From positions 1 to 14,988 of the forward strand of contig CAADSM010000068.1 of the NCBI GenBank assembly GCA_900751785.1: DNA of 14,988 bases, read 5' to 3'. This document shows, piece by piece, positions 1 through 7,370 of the stretch. How positions within the stretch are numbered: position 1 is the stretch's first letter; every line of letters starts with the position of its first letter. The position numbers and the translations under genes are program-made. The DNA is from Lachnospiraceae bacterium (lineage in GTDB: Bacteria; Bacillota; Clostridia; Lachnospirales; Lachnospiraceae). The notes beneath the pieces were generated by a model. It worked only from the letters and a program-made list of their open reading frames with translations, was not told the DNA's origin and ran no database searches.

Positions 1-9
1 ATAAATAAA

Positions 10-67
10 CTCCTTTTCGATAAGAATTGTCATATCTGTAATTCTTACCAAAAAGGAGCCATTTTTT
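10..67. terminator. Bidirectional intrinsic terminator
   Basis: A nested inverted repeat: CTCCTTTT (10-17) pairs with AAAAGGAG (51-58), and inside it TAAGAATT (21-28) pairs with AATTCTTA (40-47), leaving an 11-nt loop. A run of T follows on the plus strand (62-67), and on the minus strand the hairpin is followed by a T-rich GTTTATTTAT stretch. It can therefore end a rightward transcript arriving from outside the window and the leftward DUF2007 transcript. This is inferred from structure only. Confidence 0.7.
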
Positions 68-86
68 ACCAAAGCCACAAAGTTTT

Positions 87-392
87 TTACACTACCGACA
101 TCCTATTCCCCTCGGAGACGGCTGCTGGTTCATCACTTTCTGCCGTCTGCTGGGTATCATCCGCCGGCAGTGTCATACCCTTTATGATCTCCTCCGCCCT
201 GGCGGCATCGCTCTCGTCTACATAGATATCTTCCCCGAATAAGGAGGTCCCCATATAGATTTCCATATATTCGCCGCTGCCGTCGGTCTGGCTGTAAGCG
301 GGTATCCCTTCTTCGTTCAAAGCCTCGATGAGCATATCTGCCTGAAATCGTTTTGCACAGGAATATACTTTTACCGGTTTCATTGCGTTCAT
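87..392 (-). CDS. DUF2007 domain protein (putative signal-transducing)
   Basis: A 101-residue soluble protein with no signal peptide or membrane segment. Residues about 5-72 fit the DUF2007 fold (Pfam 'putative prokaryotic signal transducing protein'): an opening KVYSCAKRFQADMLIEAL strand-helix, then IPAYSQTDG, and a closing helix DAARAEEIIKGM. The last 30 residues are an acidic, Ser/Thr/Gln-rich tail without clear structure. The family has a ferredoxin-like beta-alpha-beta shape and is thought to bind ligands or partners, but no reaction is known. The ATG at 392 is preferred over the in-frame ATG at 383 because GAAAGGGGAA lies about 9 nt upstream of it. The gene stands alone: it has its own promoter (481-509), faces away from the phosphatase gene and ends at the terminator at 10-67. 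Confidence 0.75.
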   Translation of the reverse strand: MNAMKPVKVYSCAKRFQADMLIEALNEEGIPAYSQTDGSGEYMEIYMGTSLFGEDIYVDESDAARAEEIIKGMTLPADDTQQTAESDEPAAVSEGNRMSVV

Positions 393-480
393 AAATCAGT
401 TCCCCTTTCGTGAGCAAAGGACACACTCAGACGAGGCGGGATGCCCGGCATGTCTGAACGGTCTGAGCTATTATAGCTTC

Positions 481-509
481 ATTCTATACAGTGTCTCGAG
501 AAAGGTCAA
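481..509 (-). promoter_or_regulatory. Sigma-A-type promoter of the DUF2007 gene
   Basis: Read on the minus strand, TTGACC (504-509) and TAGAAT (481-486) are separated by 17 nt, each one mismatch from consensus. The predicted start, near 474, falls inside a perfect 6-1-6 palindrome, AGCTATTATAGCT (466-478), which could be an operator. The leader to the ATG would be about 80 nt. Confidence 0.55.
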
Positions 510-519
510 GAAACTATAT

Positions 520-558
520 GTTACAAATATTTAATCTATTTTTTACAAACATTCCCAA
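520..558 (+). promoter_or_regulatory. PhoP-box-like hexamer array
   Basis: Hexamers GTTACA (520), TTAATC (531) and TTTACA (542), with a poor fourth (TCCCAA, 553), recur every 11 bp with 5-nt gaps. TTACAAATATT (521-531) and TTACAAACATT (543-553) are 10/11 identical and 22 bp apart. PhoP of Bacillus binds direct repeats of TT(A/T/C)A(C/T)A at this spacing. The array lies just upstream of a secreted phosphatase gene, which fits phosphate-starvation control. The assignment is by pattern only. Confidence 0.4.
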
Positions 559-571
559 ATACATTTAATAT
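542..571 (+). promoter_or_regulatory. Candidate promoter of the phosphatase gene
   Basis: TTTACA (542-547) and TAATAT (566-571) are 18 nt apart. Two more TATAAT boxes (580-585 and 592-597) lie downstream but have no recognisable -35. The weak -35 overlaps the third PhoP-like hexamer, an arrangement expected of an activator-dependent promoter. Which -10 is used cannot be decided by eye. Confidence 0.4.
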
Positions 572-617
572 AGACGCCGTATAATGCAGCCTATAATTTG
601 CTTAAGGAGGAAATATT

Positions 618-3600
618 ATGAAAAAAATGTGGCACAGAGGCGCTGCGGCCGCACTGGCTGCGGCGCTGCTCTGCACGCAGGGAGTGACCGTGTCTGCAGA
701 GCCGGGCGATACTTATGCGGACGCCGGAGTTTCTGTTGAGTATCTGACGATCCAGCCCGGAGCGACGACAGCGTCGATAAATCTCAACTGGTATGCGCCA
801 GATGGCACGGAAACAGCGATGGTAAGATTTGGAGATATCACTGCTCAGGCTTCTGTCAGCGAGCTTACTGCGCCGACCAAACTGGATACCGGAAAATACA
901 CGGATACAGGAAAGATGGTGTGCAAGGCGACTGTGGAAGGGCTGACCCCGGATACGGCATATACATATCAGATTTCATATGACGGCGGGCAGACATGGTC
1001 ACAGGAATACAGCTATACAACAGCAAAGGCGGATGAGTTTTCATTTGCCTTTACCAGTGATCCGCAGATCAAAGAAAATCAGGAGACAGATGAAGGCGGA
1101 TGGAATCCGAGCGACGGAACGAACCAGACGGGCTGGGCAGCGATGATGGAGAAGCTCGCCGGGGAAGGCGTGAACCTGGTCGTATCGGCAGGTGATCAGG
1201 TGGAAGATCAGAGCTGGGGAAAATCCAGCGAATACGCGGCGTTCTTCGTACCGGAGGAGATGTCTTCCATCGCGTATGCGCCGGCAGTGGGAAACCATGA
1301 CAGGCATTATATGTTTGCAGACCACTTTAACCTTCCGAATGAGATGACAGTAGAAGGCGTGGATGAGAACGGCGTGCTGGAGCAGGTCAGAACTACATTC
1401 CGCGGACAGAACAACGGGACGAGCCAGAGTCATGGCAACTATATCCAGGCGACGGTTGATGAGATCGCGAATAATTCAGAATCCAACGGTGTAACACCGA
1501 ATGCAGATGGACAGTATGATTTCACAGAGCGGCGTGAGATGGAGACTAAGGGGAATTACTATTACCTCTATAATAATGTACTTTTCGTGACGCTGAACAC
1601 AGGGGCGTACCCGGGCGGAAACGATGAGGAAAACGCGGACAATGCAAATGTACCAAGCGCAGCAAAGGATAACTCGGAGGCTGAGGCCATCGTGGAGAAC
1701 TTCAGGACAACAATGAACGCGGCGACGAGCGAATATGCGGGACAGTATAACTGGCTGATCGTAACTCATCATAAATCCACGCAGACAGTTGCCAAGCACG
1801 CGGCGGACTCGGATATCGAGAACTACGTGGACGCCGGTTTTGAACAGGTCATGGACGAGTTTGATGTAGATTTTGTCCTCGGCGGTCATGACCATGTATA
1901 TTCCAGAAGCTACGTGCTCAAAGGCGGCGAGCGGAATGCGGAGCGTCTTGATACGTTCAATGATCCGGACGGAACGATCTATCTGACTGGAAACTGCTGT
2001 TCAGATATGCAGTACTACACACCGTTCGCTGAAGTCGACAAAGAGAATAATGCAGATTTCCCGAGGCTTGCAAACGGCGAGACCGGATCACAGGCTTATC
2101 TGGCGGGAAATCTTCCCTACGGAAATCAGGAGTGGAACCAGGAATACAGCCCGAGCTACGCAGTTTTTGACGTGACGGATGACAAGATTTCTGTAAATGT
2201 ATATAATCTTGCCGGCGACAGCAGCACGCCGGACAGTGAGCTGATCGATTCCTTCAGTGTGACGAAGAACGCGGACGGCGGTGCAAAGACCACGGGCGAG
2301 GAAAACGGAAACGCTTCTCTGGATCTGACGCAGGAAGCACGGTACGATGCCGGAATGACGAATGCAGACGGCGGAGTCATGGAGATCGTGGACTACAATA
2401 CTGTAACCGGCTGGGCTTATGCCGTAAATGGGCAGACGGGAAACCTTACAGCCATTGCCGTGAAGGACATGGCGGACAGTGAGAACGTAGATCTTCTGGA
2501 TGGAAATGATATCGATGTAAAATCGATCGTGGAAGCAAACTGCGAAGGATTTACATACGGGGATATGACGTCGGTCGCAGTATCAGCGGACGGAACGAAA
2601 CTGGCGGCAGCCGTCCAGGCAGAAGGCTATGCGGATAACGGACGCGTGGCAGTATTTACGTGTAATGCAGACGGAACCCTTACTTTTGAGCAGGCTTACG
2701 AGACAGGCGTCCAGCCGGATATGGTGACATTTACACCGGATGACAGCAGGATCCTTACGGCAAACGAGGGCGAGCCGAGAGAGGGGTACGCAGACGGTGC
2801 AGTGGATCCGGCAGGTTCGGTCACGGTGATCACAGTGGCGGACGGCACTGCAGTCAATGTGGATTTCACTGCGTATGACAGCAATGAGGAGAGACAGAAG
2901 CTGATCGATGCAGGGATCGTCATGAAGAAAGATACAATACCATCCGAGGACCTGGAGCCCGAGTACATTGCGGCGGGCAATGACACCGCTTATGTCACCC
3001 TGCAGGAGGCGAATGCGATCGCGGTGATCGATCTGGGCAGCCTGAAGGTGACAGGAATTTATTCTGCCGGCTATGAGGATTACAGCACGACAGCAGTGGA
3101 TATTGATAAAAAGGACGAGGCTTATAACCCGGCAGTGTATGAATCGCTGAGAGGGATCCGCATGCCGGATGGCGTGGCTCTGTACAGTGTGGACGGTGTA
3201 GATTATATTGTCACGGCAAATGAAGGTGACTCCAGAGAGTGGGGCGATTACCTCAATGAGGACGAGCGCGATTTCGGAGACGGCCAGACTTCTCCGACAG
3301 GAAAGATCACGGCTGAGAACAGCGGGCTGACAGGGAAAGTTGTTTTCTTCGACAGCAGCGACTACGACGGACTGGACAGCGGCTTGGATTATGTGTTTGG
3401 CGGACGTTCCTTTACCGTATTCAGGGCAGACGAGTCAGGGCTTACCGAAATCTATGACAGCGGAAGTGATTTTGAGGCGAAGACTGCGGAATATATTCCG
3501 GAGAACTTCAACTGCTCCAATGATGACAAGAGTCTTGATGACCGTTCCGGCAAGAAGGGGCCGGAGTCTGAGAGCATAACGGTGGGAACCGTGGGCGAGA

Positions 3601-4085
3601 GGACGTATGCGTTCATCGGACTTGAGAGAGTCGGCGGCGTGATGGTTTACGATATCACCGATCCGGCAGAGACAGTTTATGTAAACTATATCAATTCCAG
3701 AGACTTCAGCGAGGATATCGCGGGAGACGATTCTCCGGAAGGGCTGTGCTTTATTCCGGCTGCGGACAGCGCGGATGGAAATGCGTACCTGCTGGCGGCA
3801 TGCGAAGTGTCCGGAACGGTTGCAGCGTACGAGCTGACGGCGAATAATTCCGGAAATCCGGATGATGGACAGGATCCCGGAGATGGGCAGAATCCTGACG
3901 ACGGACAGAATACGGACGATACTCAGGATCCGACTGGAGGAAACGGCTCCGGTTCGGGAAGCCAGTCTGGAAAGGATGCGCCGAAGACGGGCGACAGCGC
4001 TTTCCCGATCCTTTATGGCGCGCTGATCTTTGTGGCAGCGGGAACGATAGGGATCGCGAGCAGATGGAGAAAATCTGTGAGATGA
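618..4085 (+). CDS. Wall-anchored metallophosphoesterase with choice-of-anchor I domain
   Basis: A 1155-residue surface protein. Residues 1-27 are a signal peptide (KK, hydrophobic core, cleavage after VSA). Residues about 35-137 look like the Fn3-like N-terminal domain of purple acid phosphatases. Residues about 143-465 are a calcineurin-type metallophosphoesterase with the metal ligands visible: D148 (SDPQ), D193 (GDQVED), N226-H227-D228 (GNHD), H384 (THH) and H424/H426 (GGHDH). Residues about 575-1090 match the choice-of-anchor I family, ending in the typical SPEGL...NEVSGT-like motif (here SPEGLCF and CEVSGTVAAYEL). An Asp/Gly/Gln-rich spacer with DDGQ repeats, an APKTGD sortase motif (1121-1126), a membrane segment and a RWRKSVR tail follow. 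It probably releases phosphate from phosphomonoesters outside the cell; the exact substrate is unknown. AAGGAGG (604-610) sits 7 nt before the ATG. The gene appears monocistronic. Confidence 0.9.
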   Translation: MKKMWHRGAAAALAAALLCTQGVTVSAEPGDTYADAGVSVEYLTIQPGATTASINLNWYAPDGTETAMVRFGDITAQASVSELTAPTKLDTGKYTDTGKMVCKATVEGLTPDTAYTYQISYDGGQTWSQEYSYTTAKADEFSFAFTSDPQIKENQETDEGGWNPSDGTNQTGWAAMMEKLAGEGVNLVVSAGDQVEDQSWGKSSEYAAFFVPEEMSSIAYAPAVGNHDRHYMFADHFNLPNEMTVEGVDENGVLEQVRTTFRGQNNGTSQSHGNYIQATVDEIANNSESNGVTPNADGQYDFTERREMETKGNYYYLYNNVLFVTLNTGAYPGGNDEENADNANVPSAAKDNSEAEAIVENFRTTMNAATSEYAGQYNWLIVTHHKSTQTVAKHAADSDIENYVDAGFEQVMDEFDVDFVLGGHDHVYSRSYVLKGGERNAERLDTFNDPDGTIYLTGNCCSDMQYYTPFAEVDKENNADFPRLANGETGSQAYLAGNLPYGNQEWNQEYSPSYAVFDVTDDKISVNVYNLAGDSSTPDSELIDSFSVTKNADGGAKTTGEENGNASLDLTQEARYDAGMTNADGGVMEIVDYNTVTGWAYAVNGQTGNLTAIAVKDMADSENVDLLDGNDIDVKSIVEANCEGFTYGDMTSVAVSADGTKLAAAVQAEGYADNGRVAVFTCNADGTLTFEQAYETGVQPDMVTFTPDDSRILTANEGEPREGYADGAVDPAGSVTVITVADGTAVNVDFTAYDSNEERQKLIDAGIVMKKDTIPSEDLEPEYIAAGNDTAYVTLQEANAIAVIDLGSLKVTGIYSAGYEDYSTTAVDIDKKDEAYNPAVYESLRGIRMPDGVALYSVDGVDYIVTANEGDSREWGDYLNEDERDFGDGQTSPTGKITAENSGLTGKVVFFDSSDYDGLDSGLDYVFGGRSFTVFRADESGLTEIYDSGSDFEAKTAEYIPENFNCSNDDKSLDDRSGKKGPESESITVGTVGERTYAFIGLERVGGVMVYDITDPAETVYVNYINSRDFSEDIAGDDSPEGLCFIPAADSADGNAYLLAACEVSGTVAAYELTANNSGNPDDGQDPGDGQNPDDGQNTDDTQDPTGGNGSGSGSQSGKDAPKTGDSAFPILYGALIFVAAGTIGIASRWRKSVR

Positions 4086-4129
4086 CAGGATGTCAGAGCA
4101 GATGAGACAGGATAATACAGAGTGATAAG

Positions 4130-4173
4130 ATGGGCGGCAAAAGTTCTGCGGACAGGGCTTTTGCCGCCCATTT
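4130..4173 (+). terminator. Intrinsic terminator after the phosphatase gene
   Basis: A perfect 14-bp stem: ATGGGCGGCAAAAG (4130-4143) pairs with CTTTTGCCGCCCAT (4158-4171) around a 14-nt loop. The tail is short (TTTACAT), so termination may be incomplete. It lies 45 nt after the stop codon. Confidence 0.6.
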
Positions 4174-4342
4174 ACATATGAAGAGACAGAATATGGAGGG
4201 AGGATGCCGGCAGCAGATGCTGGCAGGGTCTGCAGTGAATGGACGGTCGATTTGCTGTGTTTTATAGCAGGCAGGCAGCTTTTGTGATAAAATGGAGCGG
4301 AAGCTTCGGGAGAGAATCCATGAGTTGAAGGAGGAGAAGGCT
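4174..4342. other. Intergenic stretch without a gene
   Basis: No convincing gene. It holds a short wobble-containing hairpin (TGCCGGC 4205-4211 with GCTGGCA 4219-4225) and a TGTGATAAAAT sequence (4283-4293) that could serve as an extended -10 for the genes to the right, but no good -35 was found. An in-frame ATG at 4292 extends the next ORF by 17 residues and lacks a ribosome site. Confidence 0.4.
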
Positions 4343-4657
4343 ATGAGAAAGGGATATTTTGATCTTAATTATGCGATGTTTTTTGAGCCGGAGGGCGGCA
4401 TCAATACACCGGGAGAATTTACGGAAGAACTTCTTGCATGGGCGAAGAGAGAAAAGAGAGAGCTTTCTGTTCTCGCAGAAGGGATGGAACCCCAGATCTG
4501 TCTCGATGGAAAACGTTATATCTGCAGGCTGGGAAATCCTGAGCTGGCAGGACAGAATAATCCTGTGAGAAAAGCACTGAAGCTGCCGGGGACAGAGTCT
4601 GTGGTGGGCAGATGGCTGGGATATAAGTGGGTGTTCTTATATGAGATAGATGGATGA
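4343..4657 (+). CDS. Small protein of unknown function
   Basis: A 104-residue soluble protein that I do not recognise. The start at ATG 4343 is chosen because AAGGAGG (4329-4335) lies 7 nt before it; the in-frame ATG at 4292 has no ribosome site. The protein is mixed charged and hydrophobic: an aromatic opening (GYFDLNYAMFF), a Lys/Arg/Glu-rich middle (about 28-40) that is probably a helix, and a closing half with YICRLGNPELAG and a Trp/Tyr-rich end (WLGYKWVFLYE). No signal peptide, membrane segment or metal site is evident. It sits 71 nt ahead of the response regulator on the same strand with no obvious terminator between, so it may be transcribed with it. Whether it belongs to that module is unknown. 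Confidence 0.65.
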   Translation: MRKGYFDLNYAMFFEPEGGINTPGEFTEELLAWAKREKRELSVLAEGMEPQICLDGKRYICRLGNPELAGQNNPVRKALKLPGTESVVGRWLGYKWVFLYEIDG

Positions 4658-4728
4658 TGACACCGGGCTTATCAGAAAGCTTTTCAAAATAAATTTGACT
4701 GTGGAGCGGATAGAAGGAGGATACACAA

Positions 4729-5415
4729 ATGGCACATATACTTGTAGTGGAGGACGACGCAGATATCAGCCGCCTCCTGTGCAGGATCCTGACCAAAGTG
4801 GGATATGAGGCAGTGCCCGCCTATTCGGGAACGGAGGCGAAGCTTCGGCTGGAGATGTCAGAGCCGGATCTGATCCTGCTGGACCTGATGCTGCCGGGAG
4901 TGACTGGGGAGGAAATCATATCTTACGTGAGGGATGAGCTTAAAAAGTCCATCCCAATTATTGTGCTCTCGGCGAAGAATGCGCTGGAGAATAAGCTGGA
5001 GACGATGAAGAGCGGCGCCGACGATTACATCACAAAGCCGTTTGAACCGGAGGAAGTGCTCGTGCGTGTGATGGCCGTCCTAAGGCGCAGCGGGCAGAGC
5101 ACTGGCGTGCCGAAAGGCGGAGAGCTCGCTTATAAAAAACTGACTCTGAACGAGAATGCCAGGGAGGCGGCAGTGAACGGGCAGGGACTGTCTCTGACGC
5201 CCCATGAGTTCGAGATCCTGCGGATCCTGATGAGCCGGCCTGACAAGGTGTTCTCCAGGGAGAACCTGTATGAGCAGGTGTGGGAAAACGGATATTACGG
5301 CGAGGACAATACCGTGAATGTCCATGTGAGCAATATCCGGAAAAAGATCGCTGCGGCAGATCCCGGAGAAGAGTATATCAGGACCGTCTGGGGGATCGGG
5401 TTTAAGATGGCATGA
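4729..5415 (+). CDS. OmpR/PhoB-family response regulator
   Basis: A 228-residue two-domain transcription factor. Residues 1-118 form a receiver: acidic pocket E8-D9-D10, phosphoacceptor D52 (LLDLMLPG), switch S81 and K103 (TKPF). Residues about 128-228 form a winged-helix DNA-binding domain with LSLTPHEFEIL, the recognition segment NTVNVHVSNIRKKI and the closing wing YIRTVWGIGFKM. All catalytic residues are present, so phosphorylation-dependent DNA binding is expected, most likely by the kinase at 7371-8282. AAGGAGG (4714-4720) sits 8 nt before the ATG. A direct repeat immediately after its stop codon (5426-5446) is a good candidate for its target, which would place the ABC transporter genes under its control. 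Confidence 0.92.
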   Translation: MAHILVVEDDADISRLLCRILTKVGYEAVPAYSGTEAKLRLEMSEPDLILLDLMLPGVTGEEIISYVRDELKKSIPIIVLSAKNALENKLETMKSGADDYITKPFEPEEVLVRVMAVLRRSGQSTGVPKGGELAYKKLTLNENAREAAVNGQGLSLTPHEFEILRILMSRPDKVFSRENLYEQVWENGYYGEDNTVNVHVSNIRKKIAAADPGEEYIRTVWGIGFKMA

Positions 5416-5425
5416 ATCTTTATAC

Positions 5426-5473
5426 TTTCTTTAAGGTTTCTTGAGGACTTATTAAAAGGCGGACAGGTATGAT
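5426..5473 (+). promoter_or_regulatory. Candidate response-regulator operator and promoter for the ABC genes
   Basis: TTTCTTTAAGG (5426-5436) is followed directly by TTTCTTGAGG (5437-5446), so the half-sites lie 10-11 bp apart on the same face of the helix, as expected for tandem binding by an OmpR-type dimer. The core TTTAAG-N5-TTGAGG resembles the TTTAAG-N5-TTTAAG sites reported for CiaR-type regulators. A TATGAT box (5468-5473) follows 21 nt later, too far for a normal -35/-10 pair, which points to activator dependence. No such repeat was seen elsewhere in the module. Confidence 0.5.
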
Positions 5474-5541
5474 ATAGGCATATCGAAGGGAAAAGGAAAA
5501 CCGGAGATGCACGAAAGACTCAAGAAAGGATGAAAGAGATT

Positions 5542-6465
5542 ATGAGAGAGATAATCGCAGAGGCGGAAAATCTGACAAAGGCCTACGGAAGGATCACCGC
5601 ACTCAAAAATGTAAATCTCCGTGTGAGACGCGGGGAGATCCTGGGACTGGTCGGGGATAACGGATCAGGAAAATCCACTTTTTTAAAGCTGCTTGCAGGG
5701 CAGGTTTTTCCGACGGAAGGCGAGGTAAGACTGTTTGGAGCCGGCACAGAGCGGGAGCTGGCACGGCAGAGAAGACGTGTCGGCACGATGATCGAGGCGC
5801 CTGGCTTCTACCCACAGCTTACTGTGGAGAGGAACCTGGAATATTACCGGATCCAGAAGGGGATACCGGGAAAGGAGCTGGTAAAAGAAGTGCTGCACCA
5901 GATCGGACTGTATGACCGGAGAAAGACCTGCGGGAAACAGCTCTCGCTCGGCATGAAACAGCGCCTGGGGCTCGGGATCGCACTGATCGGGGAACCGGAG
6001 CTCCTGCTGCTGGATGAGCCGATCAATGGCCTGGATCCCAGTGGGATCATTGAGATGAGGGAGACTCTCCACAGACTGAACTCGGAGAAAAATATCACGA
6101 TCATCCTGTCCAGCCATATCCTGGCAGAGCTGGAACAGCTCGCGGATGAGTACTGTTTCCTGGACAGGGGAAGACTCTTAAAACAGATTTCAGCAGAGGA
6201 GCTTGCCGAAGAATGCGGAAGCTGCATTGAAATACGGGTCTCGGATCCGGAGCTGTTCGCGGCAAAGCTGGAAAAGCGATTCCCCGGGCAGAGATACCAG
6301 GTGCTCCCCGGACAGCGGATCCGTATTCCGGGAGAACAGCTGGAGCCGGAGCACTGCAGCAGTCTTGCCGCGGAGAACGGGATCACAGTTTCGTCACTCT
6401 CTGTGAAGAAGACAACGCTGGAAGAGTATTATATGGAGCTGAAAAAGGGAGGGAGAGAGTCATGA
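5542..6465 (+). CDS. ABC transporter ATP-binding protein (BcrA/LanF type)
   Basis: A 307-residue cytosolic ATPase that powers export or removal of a substrate through the permease encoded next to it. Walker A is GDNGSGKST (38-46), the signature LSLGMKQR (134-141), Walker B LLLLDEP (154-160) with the INGLDPSG D-loop, and the H-loop SSH ends at H192. The LSLGMKQR signature and the ~80-residue extra C-terminal domain are typical of the drug/lantibiotic-resistance ATPases BcrA, LanF and NatA. ATG 5542 is preferred to ATG 5530: AAAGGA (5525-5530) runs into the earlier codon but lies at usable distance (11 nt) from the later one. It is translationally coupled to the permease by an ATGA overlap. The substrate is not readable; bacitracin-like or lanthipeptide antimicrobials are common for this layout. 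Confidence 0.9.
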   Translation: MREIIAEAENLTKAYGRITALKNVNLRVRRGEILGLVGDNGSGKSTFLKLLAGQVFPTEGEVRLFGAGTERELARQRRRVGTMIEAPGFYPQLTVERNLEYYRIQKGIPGKELVKEVLHQIGLYDRRKTCGKQLSLGMKQRLGLGIALIGEPELLLLDEPINGLDPSGIIEMRETLHRLNSEKNITIILSSHILAELEQLADEYCFLDRGRLLKQISAEELAEECGSCIEIRVSDPELFAAKLEKRFPGQRYQVLPGQRIRIPGEQLEPEHCSSLAAENGITVSSLSVKKTTLEEYYMELKKGGRES

Positions 6466-7235
6466 TCAATTATATAAGAAGTGAATTTTATCGGATACTG
6501 CATACAAAAGACATCTATCTTTTCAATCTTGTTCTGATGGCGGGAGTCCTCGCCCTGAATGGGGGAATCTACATTGCGGCGACGACGCTCCCGAATATCC
6601 GCTATGCAAAGGTACAGTTTGTCCTGTCGTTTCTCACCGGTAGTATGGAGTTCTTGTTCGCGGCGGGCGCAATCCTGGCGGTGCTCCTGTTTTCGGGGGA
6701 GCGGCGGAACGGAGTGATGAAAAATGCGGTGGCATATGGAATCTCAAGGACCAGCCTCTTTTTTGGAAAATGTATCGTATCCTTTGTCATGGCGCTTGTG
6801 AGCATGATCTTTCTGACAGCAGTGTATATTATCAGTGCAGTCCTCCTTCTGGAAGGTCCTGCACAGCCCTATGTGGAACAGATGCTGGAAGGGATCGCAG
6901 CAAACCTGCCGTTTGCGGCCGCAGCGCTGATCCTTGCAGTAGGATTCATCCAGCTTTTTGAAAAAGAACTGATCGCGGGACTTGCGTGGATGGGCGTGAT
7001 ATATCTGATCCCGTCTGTCTGCTATACCGTTGGATTTCAGTTTCCGGCCGTGGCAAAGATCGCGGCGTGGATGCCGAGAAATTATCTGATGACGGAAGTG
7101 ACTGCGGGGATGAGCGGCTACGAGTGCCTGTGGAGCGAGCCGGCAGGAGCGGCAAAATGCGTGATCGCAGGAGTGATCGGGATTGCTGTATTCCTGATCC
7201 TGGGCGCTGTGATCAACCGCAGAAAAGAAATCTGA
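6462..7235 (+). CDS. ABC-2 type permease
   Basis: A 257-residue membrane protein with about six hydrophobic segments (around residues 18-38, 60-80, 100-130, 148-165, 172-192 and 232-250) and a short basic C-terminus (NRRKEI), the usual shape of BcrB/LanE/LanG-type subunits. The segment RNGVMKNAVAYGISR between the second and third helices is the family's conserved coupling loop. Its ATG overlaps the ATPase stop (ATGA, 6462-6465), and GGGAGGGAGAG precedes it, so the two are made together. Only one permease is present, so the pore is likely a homodimer. The substrate is unknown. Confidence 0.88.
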   Translation: MINYIRSEFYRILHTKDIYLFNLVLMAGVLALNGGIYIAATTLPNIRYAKVQFVLSFLTGSMEFLFAAGAILAVLLFSGERRNGVMKNAVAYGISRTSLFFGKCIVSFVMALVSMIFLTAVYIISAVLLLEGPAQPYVEQMLEGIAANLPFAAAALILAVGFIQLFEKELIAGLAWMGVIYLIPSVCYTVGFQFPAVAKIAAWMPRNYLMTEVTAGMSGYECLWSEPAGAAKCVIAGVIGIAVFLILGAVINRRKEI

Positions 7236-7370
7236 ACATATCTAGAATCCTGCGTGGAATCTGCGTCTGTCAGAAGACAGTCCTGACAAAGAAACGGATT
7301 TAAAGCGGGAAGTGATCTGGCGCTGCAAGATTTTAGAACTGATATGAGTGTGGAAAGGAGTGTGCGGGAT

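Noticed and set aside
4192..4266. A mini-ORF of 24 codons in the gap after the phosphatase
   Set aside because: No ribosome site, no protein-like pattern and no promoter of its own.
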